From Pseudohongiella sp. (GTDB lineage Bacteria > Pseudomonadota > Gammaproteobacteria > Pseudomonadales > Pseudohongiellaceae), in contig NZ_DRFV01000012.1 in NCBI RefSeq assembly GCF_011050365.1, forward strand, positions 1-64,000: a stretch of 64,000 bases of DNA. The letters run 5' to 3'. The notes below the pieces were generated by a model. The model saw only the letters and a program-made list of their open reading frames with translations, had not been told where the DNA came from and did no database searches. The position numbers and the translations under genes are program-made. Numbering within the stretch: the stretch's first letter is position 1; each line of letters opens with the position of its first letter. Positions 45,474-55,192 of this stretch are shown piece by piece.

Positions 45474-46768
45474 TGCATCGGCCCAAACCCAGATTGCTCA
45501 TTGTTGGATTCGGTATGGCCGCAGGGCGTCTGTTGCAGGAAATTTCACTGCAGGCGCCAGGTCTGTTCGACACTAGCGTGATCGGAGAGGAATCGCAGTC
45601 AGCCTACAATCGCATTCTATTGTCGCCGCTGTTGGCAGGTGAATCTGATGCGTCGTTGTTGCCCTTGCATTCAGCGTCCTGGTACCGATCACAAGATATT
45701 GCTGTCCATACTGGTGACCCGGTCATCGCACTTGATACTGACAGTCGTGTCGCCAGCACGGCGTCCGGCGCCTGCCATAAGTGGGATATGCTGGTGCTGG
45801 CGACAGGGTCGCGGGCGGCACGATTGCCGCTGCCCGGTGTTGATCTTTCCGGTATTGTCAGCCTGCGCACGCTGGATGATGCCGAGGCGGTGATGGCGCG
45901 AATTGGTAGCACTGGCCAGGCGGACGACGACAGGGTTCGTCGTGCCGTTGTTGTTGGTGGCGGCGTACTCGGACTGGAAGCCGCCTGTGCATTACAGAAC
46001 CGGGGCGTCACAACGACCGTGGTTCACAACGCGGGCTGGCCGATGAACCGGCAACTGGACAGTGAAGCGGGCGAGTATCTGGCGGCGACGCTGGCCGCGC
46101 GCAATATTCGCTTTATCAGTGACGCGCAGTGCAAACGGTTTGTTGCAACCGCGGACGGCCAAAGCGTCGCTGGTTTGCAGCTCGGTGACGGGGAATTGCT
46201 GGCCTGCGAATTGGTTATTATGGCCGTTGGCATTGCCCCGGAAGTATCTTTGGCCCGGCAAACAAATCTGTCAGTTGCTCGTGCCATCAATGTTGATGCT
46301 TGGTTGCGCAGTAGCCAGCACGGTGTTTTTGCATTGGGTGAATGTTGCGAAATCGATGGTGAACAGTTTGGTCTGGTGGCCCCGATTTACCAACAGGCCC
46401 AGGTGCTGGCAAAGGTGCTGCAACGATGCGCAGAATCCGGACCCGATGCCAGCCTGACTGATGTTGAACCGTATACGCGGCAATCGTTGCCGACCCGGCT
46501 AAAGGTTAGCGGTGTTCACGTTTTTTCCGCGGGCACGCTGGATGAGACCGGTCATCAGACGTCGCCGTCGCAACGCAGCCTGGCGTGGCGCGATAAAAAC
46601 GCCGGGGAGTATCGACGCCTGTGGTGGCAAGGTGATTGTCTGCAGGCGGCGGTGATGTTCGGCGATGTCGATGATAGCGGTATTTACGAGAGTCTGATTG
46701 AGAATCGGGCGCCTGTGCAGGCGTCGCCACAGGCTTTGTTGAATCCGGCCGGGCTGGTGCCGCAATGA
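45473..46768 (+). CDS. FAD/NAD(P)-dependent oxidoreductase, probable electron donor to NasA
   Basis: A 431-residue pyridine nucleotide-disulfide-type flavoprotein, similar in layout to the N-terminal half of NirB. The FAD motif is LLIVGFGMAAGRLLQE, followed by LVLATGSRAARLP, the NAD motif VVVGGGVLGLEAACAL and GVFALGECCE. Between nirD and nasA this matches the reductase subunit (NasB-like) that passes electrons from NAD(P)H to assimilatory nitrate reductase. It lacks the BFD and siroheme domains of NirB. ATG codons at 45470 and 45473 are both possible; GGGGAGG lies just upstream. It overlaps nasA by 4 bases. Confidence 0.87.
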   Translation: MHRPKPRLLIVGFGMAAGRLLQEISLQAPGLFDTSVIGEESQSAYNRILLSPLLAGESDASLLPLHSASWYRSQDIAVHTGDPVIALDTDSRVASTASGACHKWDMLVLATGSRAARLPLPGVDLSGIVSLRTLDDAEAVMARIGSTGQADDDRVRRAVVVGGGVLGLEAACALQNRGVTTTVVHNAGWPMNRQLDSEAGEYLAATLAARNIRFISDAQCKRFVATADGQSVAGLQLGDGELLACELVIMAVGIAPEVSLARQTNLSVARAINVDAWLRSSQHGVFALGECCEIDGEQFGLVAPIYQQAQVLAKVLQRCAESGPDASLTDVEPYTRQSLPTRLKVSGVHVFSAGTLDETGHQTSPSQRSLAWRDKNAGEYRRLWWQGDCLQAAVMFGDVDDSGIYESLIENRAPVQASPQALLNPAGLVPQ

Positions 46769-49440
46769 AAGCCGTTGATACCGTTTGTCCGTATTGTGGT
46801 GTCGGCTGTGGCGTGTCAGTTACCGTCGATGATGACACCCACGAGGTGTCAGTGAAGGGCGATTACACGCATCCGGCCAACGCCGGCCGGCTTTGTGTCA
46901 AAGGCAGCGCCCTGGCAGAGACCTTGGGCCTGGAATCACGCCTGCTCAATCCCAGAGTGGATGGACTGCAGGCAAGCTGGGATCACGCTCTGAGCGCCGT
47001 TGCGCATCGTCTTCAAGACACGATCGCCAGGTATGGCCCCGACTCGGTCGCTTTTTATGTGTCCGGTCAATTGTTGACGGAAGACTATTACGTCGCCAAC
47101 AAACTGATCAAGGGGTTTATCGGTACAGCCAATATCGATACCAACAGCCGCCTGTGCATGTCCACAGCGGTGGCCGCACACAAGCGTGTCCTGGGTAGTG
47201 ACACCGTGCCGGGTTGTTATCAGGACGTGGAATTGGCGGATCTGCTGGTCATTACCGGCTCCAATATGGCCTGGACGCACCCGGTGGTTTATCAGCGTAT
47301 TGTGGCCGCCAAACAGGCGCGGCCGCAGATGAAGATCGTGGTCATTGATCCGCGGCAAACGGCTACCAGCGAACTGGCTGATTTGCACCTGCAGATTGCG
47401 CCCGGGTCAGATATCTGGCTGTTTGATGGTCTGTTGGCATGGCTGTTGGATTCGCCGGCACTGGACGCCGGATTTATTGACAATCACACCGAGAACTTCG
47501 CCGGGCTGGTGGCGCAGTGTCGGCAACGCGAAAACGCAATTGACAGTATCGCAGACAAATGCGAACTGGATCCGGAGCTTTTGCGCACTTTTTATCAGTG
47601 GTTTGTACGCACCGCAAAAACGGTCACGGTGTTTTCCCAGGGCATCAACCAGTCGGCATACGGCGTCGACCAGGCCAGTCTGATTCTGTATTGCCATCTG
47701 GTCACCGGCCGCATTGGCAAGCCCGGAGCCAGTCCTTTTTCCATCACCGGTCAGCCTAACGCCATGGGCGGCCGCGAGGTCGGTGGCCTGGCCAATCAAT
47801 TGGCGGCGCACATGGATATCGAAAATCCCTTGCACCACGCGCTGGTCAGTAAGTTCTGGCAAACACAGACCCTGGCAACAAAGCCGGGTTTGAAAGCTGT
47901 CGATATGTTTCGCGCTGTCGCTGACGGCAACATCCGTTTCATCTGGGTCATGGCAACCAATCCGGTGGTTTCGATGCCGGAGGCAGATCTGGTGCGCGCA
48001 GCTCTGCAGAACTGCGAGCATGTCGTGGTGTCGGATTGCGTGGCTGACACCGATACCACCCGGTTGGCGCATGTGCTTTTGCCGGCTGCGGCCTGGGGAG
48101 AAAAGTCGGGCACGGTCACCAATTCGGAGCGCTGCATTTCCCGGCAGCGTGGGTTTCTTCCGCTGCCGGGAGACGCACAACCGGATTGGTGGATTGTCAG
48201 CGAAATCGCGAAACGTTTGGGCTTTGCACAGGCATTCAACTATCAGGGCGCCGCTGATATTTTTCGGGAACATGCAGCATTGTCAGCATTTGGCAACAAT
48301 GGCACACGCGATTTTGATATTGGGGCGCTGGCGCAATTGGAAAACTCGCAATATGAAGAAATGCAGCCACTGCAATGGCCACTGTCGAAAAAAAGAATGT
48401 TTGCCGATGGCCAATTTTTTACGCCATCGGGACGTGCACAGTTCATCGCGGTCGAGCCTGCATCGTTGCCACAGACAATCAATGCCGAATATCCGTTGTG
48501 GCTGAACACCGGCCGTATTCGCGATCAGTGGCATACCATGACGCGCACTGGCCTGAGCAGCAAGCTGCAAAAGCATACCATTGAGCCGTTTGTCGAGATG
48601 CATCCTGCGGACATGCAGTTGCGTGGATTGCAGGCGGGGGACTTGACATCTGTCAACAGTCGTCATGGTCAGTGTGTGGTACGTGTGCACGAACAGCGCG
48701 GCCAGACGCCGGGCACTGTGTTCATGCCAATTCACTGGAATGACTGTTTTGCATCAAGTGCGCGCGTGGGCAAGCTGGTGTCCGCCATTTGTGACCCGGT
48801 TTCCGGTCAGCCGGCGTTTAAACAAACCCCGGTGTCAGTGTCACGTTTGCCCGCCCTGTGGTACGCCTGCCTGATCTCGCCGCGTCGATTGTCATTGCCC
48901 GAAACAAGCTACTGGTGCACACGTTATCTGGATGGATTGTATTTTACTGTACTGGCGGGTGATCAGGGAACAGACGCCAATACACTGATGTCGCTATGGA
49001 CTGACTCGGCGTCTCGCTGGGCGCAAGTCGAAGATAGCCACAACGAATCCCTGCGCCTGATTGGACGAGATGATAACGGGGTACAAATCTGGTTTGCCAT
49101 GCAAACGACGTGTGTACCTGATGTCGATGAAGACTGGTTGATAGCGAGCTGGCAGCAGGCAGAAGTCTCCATACGTGACTTGATGCTGGGAAGACCATCC
49201 GGTAGCCAGACCCGTGACAAAGGCAAATTGATCTGCACATGCCACCAGGTTTATGACGTGACAATAAACGCTGCTATCCATGAGGGTTGCGACAATACAG
49301 CAGACATCGGCAGAAAAACCCGAGCAGGCACCAATTGCGGATCCTGCACTCCGGAGCTCGACAAACTGCTGAAATCTGAAGTCCCCGGGCAGTTTGCCGG
49401 GCCCGACACCCCCCCCGCAAAAGAGGAATCATTATGCTGA
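46765..49440 (+). CDS. nasA: Assimilatory nitrate reductase catalytic subunit NasA with C-terminal BFD domain
   Basis: Reduces nitrate to nitrite in the cytoplasm using bis-MGD molybdenum. The N-terminal [4Fe-4S] motif is CPYCGVGCG, with the fourth cysteine in GRLCVKG near residue 48. STNMAWTHP-like (GSNMAWTHPV) and NPVVSMPEADLVR are molybdopterin-oxidoreductase motifs, and TGRIRDQWHTMTRTG starts the dinucleotide-binding domain. A C-terminal bacterioferritin-associated-ferredoxin-like [2Fe-2S] domain (CTCHQVYDV...NCGSCTPEL) extends the protein to 891 residues, as in Klebsiella-type NasA. It has no Tat signal, consistent with assimilation. It overlaps cobA by 7 bases. Confidence 0.96.
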   Translation: MKAVDTVCPYCGVGCGVSVTVDDDTHEVSVKGDYTHPANAGRLCVKGSALAETLGLESRLLNPRVDGLQASWDHALSAVAHRLQDTIARYGPDSVAFYVSGQLLTEDYYVANKLIKGFIGTANIDTNSRLCMSTAVAAHKRVLGSDTVPGCYQDVELADLLVITGSNMAWTHPVVYQRIVAAKQARPQMKIVVIDPRQTATSELADLHLQIAPGSDIWLFDGLLAWLLDSPALDAGFIDNHTENFAGLVAQCRQRENAIDSIADKCELDPELLRTFYQWFVRTAKTVTVFSQGINQSAYGVDQASLILYCHLVTGRIGKPGASPFSITGQPNAMGGREVGGLANQLAAHMDIENPLHHALVSKFWQTQTLATKPGLKAVDMFRAVADGNIRFIWVMATNPVVSMPEADLVRAALQNCEHVVVSDCVADTDTTRLAHVLLPAAAWGEKSGTVTNSERCISRQRGFLPLPGDAQPDWWIVSEIAKRLGFAQAFNYQGAADIFREHAALSAFGNNGTRDFDIGALAQLENSQYEEMQPLQWPLSKKRMFADGQFFTPSGRAQFIAVEPASLPQTINAEYPLWLNTGRIRDQWHTMTRTGLSSKLQKHTIEPFVEMHPADMQLRGLQAGDLTSVNSRHGQCVVRVHEQRGQTPGTVFMPIHWNDCFASSARVGKLVSAICDPVSGQPAFKQTPVSVSRLPALWYACLISPRRLSLPETSYWCTRYLDGLYFTVLAGDQGTDANTLMSLWTDSASRWAQVEDSHNESLRLIGRDDNGVQIWFAMQTTCVPDVDEDWLIASWQQAEVSIRDLMLGRPSGSQTRDKGKLICTCHQVYDVTINAAIHEGCDNTADIGRKTRAGTNCGSCTPELDKLLKSEVPGQFAGPDTPPAKEESLC

Positions 49441-50234
49441 CGCTGATCAAGGCAAACCAAACCAAGCTGCCGGCAGGCGAAGTCTGGCTGGTGGGTGCGG
49501 GGCCCGGGGATCCGGAGCTGATCAGCGTCAAGGGTTTGCGTCTGATTCGGCAGGCGGATGTGCTGATCTACGATCGGCTGGTGTCCAGTGAATTACTGTC
49601 CGAGGCGCACGCCGGGGCACTGATGATTGACGTTGGCAAACGCCCGGGACACCATCCGGTGCCGCAATCTCAGATTGAAGCATTGTTGCTGCTACATGCC
49701 CGTGCCGGCCGGTCGGTGGTGCGGCTCAAGGGCGGTGATCCGTTTGTGTTTGGCCGCGGTGGTGAAGAGATGATGAGTCTGAAGGCCGCTGGTGTCACTG
49801 TGCACGTAGTACCGGGCATCACTGCTGCCTCGGCCTGCGCTGCGACCGCCGGATTTCCGTTGACGCAACGCAATATCGCATCCGGTGTCTGTCTGACCAC
49901 GGCACACTATGCCGACGAGCAGGATCATACCCACTGGCAATCGCTGGTGGCGGACAAATCGCGCACGCTGGTGTTTTATATGGGACTGTCCAGCCTGGGC
50001 AAAATCCGCAGTGCGTTGATGCAACACGGCATGCCCGCATCGACCCCGGCAGCGTTGATCGAAAACGGCAGTTGCGATGATCAGCGAAGCTGCTATTGCA
50101 CTGTCGCCGATATCGAGCGCGTCGCACGCAACCATAAACTGAAAAGTCCATGTCTGCTGGTTATCGGCGACGTCGTGGCACTGGCAGCACAAAACAACAA
50201 CACCGCACAAACAGTGGATGCCCTTAGTGCGTGA
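49434..50234 (+). CDS. cobA: Uroporphyrinogen-III C-methyltransferase (siroheme synthesis)
   Basis: Methylates uroporphyrinogen III twice to precorrin-2, the precursor of siroheme needed by NirB. The 266 residues cover only the SUMT domain, without the CysG dehydrogenase/ferrochelatase part. Conserved motifs are VGAGPGDPELISVKG near residue 20, DRLVS, VVRLKGGDPFVFGRGGEE, VVPGITAASA and the C-terminal IGDVVAL. The start at 49434 follows GAGGA and overlaps the nasA stop. Placement in the nitrate operon indicates a dedicated siroheme supply. Confidence 0.95.
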   Translation: MLTLIKANQTKLPAGEVWLVGAGPGDPELISVKGLRLIRQADVLIYDRLVSSELLSEAHAGALMIDVGKRPGHHPVPQSQIEALLLLHARAGRSVVRLKGGDPFVFGRGGEEMMSLKAAGVTVHVVPGITAASACAATAGFPLTQRNIASGVCLTTAHYADEQDHTHWQSLVADKSRTLVFYMGLSSLGKIRSALMQHGMPASTPAALIENGSCDDQRSCYCTVADIERVARNHKLKSPCLLVIGDVVALAAQNNNTAQTVDALSA

Positions 50235-50243
50235 GATTCATAG

Positions 50244-50272
50244 AGAGCCCTCAGCGAGAAAGAGCCCTCAGC
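50244..50272. repeat. Short tandem direct repeat between cobA and the porin gene
   Basis: AGAGCCCTCAGC occurs twice, at 50244-50255 and 50261-50272, with a 17-base period. It may be a remnant of local duplication; no function is evident. Confidence 0.5.
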
Positions 50273-50336
50273 AAAAAAGAGCAAAGTAACAGAGCCAACC
50301 CTTTAATCGTGTGACTACCAGCCAAAAGGACTAGCA

Positions 50337-51563
50337 ATGAAGCCACAACAGACTACTTTTTTATCAACTGTTATTGCCGCACTGGCGATTACGCTGGGCA
50401 ATTCTGCAATGGCGCAGGCGGAAACTGGTCTGACCGCTGCATTGACCACGGGCAGTACTAACGTAACATTCCGCCTGCGCAGCGAACAGGTTGACGATGC
50501 CGGCTTTATCAGTGATGCCGCAGCGAATACGTTGCGTACACGTCTGAGTTGGCGCAGTGGCAACTGGAAAAATCTCAATCTGCTCTTGGAGATGGACAAT
50601 GTCAGCTACCTGGGCGAGGAACGATTCAACAACACGCGCAACACAAAGACCCGCTACCCGGTCGTCCCCGATCCCGATGGCGTGGATCTGAATCAGGCCG
50701 CGGTGCAGTATCGTGTCGATAAAGGCAGCGCAACACTGGGACGACAGCGCCTGCTGCGTGACAATCAGCGCTTTATCGGCAGTGTGGGGTGGCGTCAGAA
50801 TGAGCAGACCTTCGATGCTGTTACTGTCAGTTTGGCGCCCGTGCCAAATGTTCAACTGGACTACGCCTGGATAGACGATACCCAGCGTATTTTCGGACCA
50901 GATGCCGGCAATCCACCACAGGCACTGGACAGTGATCATCATTTGTTGAACGCCCGTTGGCAGTCCGGTCCGGCATTTATCCTCAGTGCGTACAGTTATT
51001 CGCTGGCGTTCGAGGATGCGCCGGTATTGTCGTCGGCTACGTTGGGGCTCGCTGTTACCGGTGAACTTGATGCCACGGCTGACGTCAAGGTTGACTACCG
51101 CGTTGAATACGCCAGGCAATCTGACTATCGCAATAATCCCATCGCCTACAGCGCCGACTATATGCTGGCGACGGCTGGTGTCAAGGTCAGCGGCATACGT
51201 GCAGCCATGTCCCACGAGGTGATGGGCGCTGACAAAAGCGCTGGCGTTGCCATGCAGACTCCGCTGGCAACCTTGCATGCGTTTCAGGGTTGGGCCGATA
51301 AATTTCTGAATACGCCCGTCTTTGGCGTTCGCGATACCGCTTTCACGTTAACTGGCAAGGTCGCCAGTGCTGACGTAGTGCTGGTCTGGCATGATTACCG
51401 GTCAGATACGGGCAGCCTGGACCTGGGTCAGGAGTTGAATCTGCAGGTGGCAAAAACCTTTGCCTCGCGTTACACACTGGCGGTCAAATTTGCTGATTAT
51501 CAGGCCGAGCGATACAGCACCGATAGCCAGAAATTCTGGATAACCGCAGAGGCGAGGTTCTGA
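50337..51563 (+). CDS. Outer-membrane porin (alginate-export-like), probable nitrate/nitrite porin
   Basis: A 408-residue exported beta-barrel. The signal peptide ends NSAMAQA near residue 28. The mature part is made of alternating strands, starting TNVTFRLRSEQVDD and with ATLGRQRLLRDNQRFIGSVG, a motif typical of alginate-export-family barrels. The C-terminus is an aromatic-ending strand (KFWITAEARF), the signal for outer-membrane insertion. Inside the nitrate operon, between cobA and mobA, it most likely admits nitrate or nitrite; the alginate name reflects family only. The start follows AAGGA. Confidence 0.82.
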   Translation: MKPQQTTFLSTVIAALAITLGNSAMAQAETGLTAALTTGSTNVTFRLRSEQVDDAGFISDAAANTLRTRLSWRSGNWKNLNLLLEMDNVSYLGEERFNNTRNTKTRYPVVPDPDGVDLNQAAVQYRVDKGSATLGRQRLLRDNQRFIGSVGWRQNEQTFDAVTVSLAPVPNVQLDYAWIDDTQRIFGPDAGNPPQALDSDHHLLNARWQSGPAFILSAYSYSLAFEDAPVLSSATLGLAVTGELDATADVKVDYRVEYARQSDYRNNPIAYSADYMLATAGVKVSGIRAAMSHEVMGADKSAGVAMQTPLATLHAFQGWADKFLNTPVFGVRDTAFTLTGKVASADVVLVWHDYRSDTGSLDLGQELNLQVAKTFASRYTLAVKFADYQAERYSTDSQKFWITAEARF

Positions 51564-52181
51564 ATGTCAGCTTCCGCGACAGCTTATACGCTGATTGTTC
51601 TGGCCGGCGGTCAAGGTTCCCGCATGGGTGGCTGCGACAAGGGACTGCTGCCCTTCGGGGAACACTCCTTTGTCGAAATTCTGGTGCAGCGCTTGCGCTG
51701 CACTGTGCCGGGTGCAGATCATGTCCTGATCAGTGCCAATCGCAATCATGATGAATATAACCGTATGGATGCACAGGTATGTCCTGATCTACGCGCTGGT
51801 TTTCAGGGGCCACTGGCCGGGCTGGAGGCGACATTGGCTCAGGCGCCATGCCATCAGCCGGTAGTGGTGGTGCCGTGTGACATGCCGCTGCTGCCGCAAA
51901 GATTACCAGACCGGTTGTTGCAGCCGGTGCTGGCGAACTCAAGGTCCATTGCAGTGTTGCACGATGGCCGGCGGCGCCAACACCTGTGCCTGGCGATGTG
52001 GCCGCAGCAAGCATTGCCGACAATTCGCGATACGTTGGGCCGTGGTCAGCGATCAGTGGCAAACTGGTTATCGGGGCAGTGGGTGACCGACGTTTCATGC
52101 CATGAAATGACCGGAGCGGACATACAGGCCATGCTCAACGTCAATGACCCCGGTGACTTTAGTTCGCTGGCAGCCTGTTAG
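51564..52181 (+). CDS. mobA: Molybdenum cofactor guanylyltransferase MobA
   Basis: Attaches GMP to molybdopterin to form MGD, needed by NasA. A 205-residue nucleotidyltransferase with the signature LAGGQGSRMGGCDKGLLPFG near residue 14, PDLRAGFQGPLAGLEA, and the metal-binding VVPCDMPLLP. The ATG follows the porin stop directly with no gap, so it is translationally coupled. It is the last gene of the nitrate operon before a 106-base gap. Confidence 0.93.
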   Translation: MSASATAYTLIVLAGGQGSRMGGCDKGLLPFGEHSFVEILVQRLRCTVPGADHVLISANRNHDEYNRMDAQVCPDLRAGFQGPLAGLEATLAQAPCHQPVVVVPCDMPLLPQRLPDRLLQPVLANSRSIAVLHDGRRRQHLCLAMWPQQALPTIRDTLGRGQRSVANWLSGQWVTDVSCHEMTGADIQAMLNVNDPGDFSSLAAC

Positions 52182-52287
52182 ATCATGCTGTGTCTGGTCT
52201 GGCTTCGCAATGTCATCAATTTGTCATACCTTCCTGTTCGATAATTGGTGATAATGCCGCTTTTCCGCTGACTGGGCTGAAAGATTT

Positions 52288-52935
52288 GTGCCTGACAAAC
52301 TATCCGTACCTGCTACCGTTATAGCGATAACCGGCGCCTCGGCGTCCGGCAAGAGCTGGCTTGCTGCCACCCTGCGTCAGCAGCTCGAAAGCGAATTCGG
52401 TGACGATCATCTCGCCATACTGGCTGAAGACGCCTACTATCGTGATCAGTCTCATCTGCCGATGGAGCAACGGGTGCAGACCAACTATGATCATCCATCC
52501 GCGTTTGACCATGAATTGCTGGCCGGTCATTTGCTTGAGTTGCGCGCCGGGCGAGAGATTCAGATGCCACAGTATGATTTTTGCCGACATACGCGGATGT
52601 CCGGTTCAGTGGCAGTGCGGCCCGTCAGGGTCATTCTGGTTGAGGGCATTCTGTTGTTGAGCAGTGTACCGCTGCGGCAGATTATTGATTTCAGTGTGTT
52701 CGTCGATACGCCGCTGGATATTTGTCTCATGCGTCGGATTCGTCGTGATATGGAAGAGCGCGGGCGATCTCTGGCGTCCGTGATAGAGCAGTATGAGCGA
52801 ACGGTGAGGCCGTCATATTTTGCTTTCGTTAATCCCTCGCGGGAATACGCCGACATGATAGTAACGCATGAAGACCAGGATGATGCGGCCGTGGAAATGG
52901 TAAAAAACAGGATTCATCGCTTGCTCCAGGCATGA
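52288..52935 (+). CDS. udk: Uridine kinase
   Basis: Phosphorylates uridine and cytidine in pyrimidine salvage. The 215 residues are normal. P-loop GASASGKSWLA near residue 12; DAYYRD is the conserved acidic/aromatic motif; NYDHPSAFDHELL is the nucleoside-binding segment; ILVEGILLL is Walker B; and RRIRRDMEERGRS is the lid region. It uses a GTG start. It precedes nupC by 51 bases, making a nucleoside uptake and salvage pair. The gap after mobA (52182-52287) contains TGATAAT-like sequence that may be its -10 element, but this is weak. Confidence 0.92.
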   Translation: MPDKLSVPATVIAITGASASGKSWLAATLRQQLESEFGDDHLAILAEDAYYRDQSHLPMEQRVQTNYDHPSAFDHELLAGHLLELRAGREIQMPQYDFCRHTRMSGSVAVRPVRVILVEGILLLSSVPLRQIIDFSVFVDTPLDICLMRRIRRDMEERGRSLASVIEQYERTVRPSYFAFVNPSREYADMIVTHEDQDDAAVEMVKNRIHRLLQA

Positions 52936-52986
52936 GGCAACAGACCGGCGTACTCCATACGCCAAGTGACTTGAAAGGTAGGTATC

Positions 52987-54195
52987 ATGACGGGATTGCT
53001 GGGGATCGCGCTGTTGCTATTGGTTGCCTTTGTTCTGTCCGTTAACAGAAGCAACATCAACTGGCGCACAGTCGGGCTCGCATTTGCCTTACAGGTTGTT
53101 CTTGGTGCTTTTGTCATTTACCTGCCGTTCGGACAACAGGTGCTGTATCAGGTCACACAGGCAGTGGCTGCCATCATCGGTTACGCCAATGCCGGCATTG
53201 TTTTTGTCTTCGGTGAGATTGGCAATTTTTCACAAGGGTTCGTTTTTGCTGTCCATGTGCTGAGTGTCATTGTTTTCTTCTCTTCACTGATCGCTGTGCT
53301 CTACCACCTGGGTGTCATGCTGTGGGCGATTCGACTGATCGGCGGCGCCTTGCAGAAAGTGCTGGGCACCAGTCGCCCTGAATCCATGTCTGCTGCCGCC
53401 AATATTTTTGTCGGACAGACAGAAGCGCCGCTGGTGGTCAAACCGTTCATCAGCACCATGAGTCGCTCGGAATTGTTCGCTGTCATGGTGGGCGGGCTGG
53501 CCTCGGTTGCCGGCTCTGTTCTTGCCGGCTATGCCGGCTTGGGGGTAGAACTTAAATACCTGATTGCGGCCAGCTTTATGGCAGCACCGGGTGGCTTCCT
53601 GATGGCCAAAATGCTATTGCCCGAAACTGAAGCTACCAAAAATGACCTGACTGAAGTTGTCTCCGAACCAGGCTACACCAACGTCATAGATGCGGCAGCA
53701 GCTGGCGCTGCCAATGGCATGAAGCTGGCGCTGAATGTCGGGGCCATGGTGCTGGCGTTTGTTGGCCTGATAGCTTTGTTAAACGGTCTGCTGGGGTGGT
53801 TTGCGGGTCTTTTTGGCGTCGATGGCCTGACGTTGCAGCTGCTATTCGGATATCTGTTTCAGCCGCTGGCATGGTTGCTTGGTGTCAGTTGGAGCGAGGC
53901 GCAGCTGGCGGGCAGTTTTATTGGACAGAAACTGGTCATCAATGAGTTTGTGGCATACCTGGATTTTGTTCAGTACAAGGATGACCTGAGTGCGCAAACG
54001 CAGATAATTGTCACTATCGCGCTGTGCGGGTTCGCCAATTTCTCATCTATCGCCATTTTGCTTGGTGGACTGGGAGGCATGGCGCCGGACCGACGCAGCG
54101 ATATTGCCGAGTTGGGATTAAAGGCATTGCTGGCGGCTACCCTGGCAAACCTTATGAGCGCGGCCATCGCCGGCGTATTCTTTTCCTTGATCTGA
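52987..54195 (+). CDS. nupC: Concentrative nucleoside transporter (NupC family)
   Basis: A 402-residue inner-membrane nucleoside symporter (Na+ or H+ driven). The N-terminal helices include [17 protein letters not shown], then [16 protein letters not shown], the central CNT motif for nucleoside binding, and a C-terminal [11 protein letters not shown] and [15 protein letters not shown]. The family length is about 400. The ATG has an AAGGTAGG site. It probably forms a transport and phosphorylation unit with udk. The following gene starts 11 bases after its stop. Confidence 0.93.
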   Translation: MTGLLGIALLLLVAFVLSVNRSNINWRTVGLAFALQVVLGAFVIYLPFGQQVLYQVTQAVAAIIGYANAGIVFVFGEIGNFSQGFVFAVHVLSVIVFFSSLIAVLYHLGVMLWAIRLIGGALQKVLGTSRPESMSAAANIFVGQTEAPLVVKPFISTMSRSELFAVMVGGLASVAGSVLAGYAGLGVELKYLIAASFMAAPGGFLMAKMLLPETEATKNDLTEVVSEPGYTNVIDAAAAGAANGMKLALNVGAMVLAFVGLIALLNGLLGWFAGLFGVDGLTLQLLFGYLFQPLAWLLGVSWSEAQLAGSFIGQKLVINEFVAYLDFVQYKDDLSAQTQIIVTIALCGFANFSSIAILLGGLGGMAPDRRSDIAELGLKALLAATLANLMSAAIAGVFFSLI

Positions 54196-54206
54196 GGGTT
54201 ACTGTA

Positions 54207-55145
54207 GTGGCGGGACAGGTGCCAACACTGGATATACGTCGACTCGAATCGGACGGTGCGCTTTTTGTCGAGCAACTGGGCGCAGCTTATGCAGAGTTCG
54301 GCTTTTGCGGCATCCGGGGTCACGGCATTCCGGACACGGTGATCAGCAATTGTTACCAGGTCATCAAGTCGTTTTTCGCGCTGCCGCTGGCTGACAAGCA
54401 GCGCTACCATCAGCCCGGTCTGGGCGGCGCCCGCGGTTACACCGGTTTCGGTATTGAAACCGCGCGCGACAGTCGTCATCCCGACCTGAAGGAGTTCTGG
54501 CATGTGGGCCCGGAAGCGGGCCCGACACCGCCACACCCCAGCCTCTACCCCAACTGCTGGCCTGTTGAAGTGCCCGGTTTCAGGGCTGCCTCGCTGGCGC
54601 TGTATAAGGCACTCAGGCAACTGGGTGAGCGGGTGCTGCAGGCGCTTGCATTATATCTGGGCGAAGACCAAAACTACTTCGCCGATAAAATCTGTTATGG
54701 CAACTCAATATTGCGACCCATTCACTACCCGCCGGTCTCCGGCAGTTCGGGTGGCTCCATCCGCTCCGGGCGGCATGAGGATATCAACCTGATCACACTG
54801 CTGGTCGGCGCCAGCGAGCCGGGTCTGGAGATATTGCGCGCGGACGGTAGCTGGTTGCCGGTGACCACCGACGGCGATGCCATTGTGGTCAATATCGGGG
54901 ATATGTTGCAGCGCCTGAGCAACAATGTGCTGCCGTCAACCACTCACCGGGTGATTAATCCCGATGGTGAGGCCGCGCAGCATTCGCGCTACTCGATACC
55001 GTTTTTCCTGCATCCCAACCCGGATTTTGTCATCAGTACGCTGCCCTGTTGTGTGAGCGTTGAGCGACCAGACCGATACCCGGACAGCATCTGCGCGAAT
55101 GAATATCTATTGCAACGGCTGGCTGAGATTGGCTTGCTGAAGTAA
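54207..55145 (+). CDS. 2-oxoglutarate/Fe(II) oxygenase, isopenicillin N synthase-like
   Basis: A 312-residue non-heme iron dioxygenase with the N-terminal DIOX_N-type domain (AYAEFGFCGIRGHGIPD) and the C-terminal 2OG-Fe(II) domain. Iron ligands are His190-x-Asp192 (RHEDI) and His247 (STTHRV); Arg261-x-Ser263 binds 2-oxoglutarate. The GTG start at 54207 follows GAGGG. The substrate is unknown; similar bacterial proteins are annotated only by fold. It closely follows nupC, so nucleoside or base oxidation is conceivable, but that is inference from position. Confidence 0.87.
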   Translation: MAGQVPTLDIRRLESDGALFVEQLGAAYAEFGFCGIRGHGIPDTVISNCYQVIKSFFALPLADKQRYHQPGLGGARGYTGFGIETARDSRHPDLKEFWHVGPEAGPTPPHPSLYPNCWPVEVPGFRAASLALYKALRQLGERVLQALALYLGEDQNYFADKICYGNSILRPIHYPPVSGSSGGSIRSGRHEDINLITLLVGASEPGLEILRADGSWLPVTTDGDAIVVNIGDMLQRLSNNVLPSTTHRVINPDGEAAQHSRYSIPFFLHPNPDFVISTLPCCVSVERPDRYPDSICANEYLLQRLAEIGLLK

Positions 55146-55192
55146 GGTCTTGCTGAACTTTCTGTGGTTAGTCCCGGTGGCCGGGCCCGCCG

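Noticed and set aside
50315-51278. Long antisense open frames within genes, such as the one opposite the porin gene
   Set aside because: They mirror real genes in high-GC DNA, with no signals or family patterns of their own.
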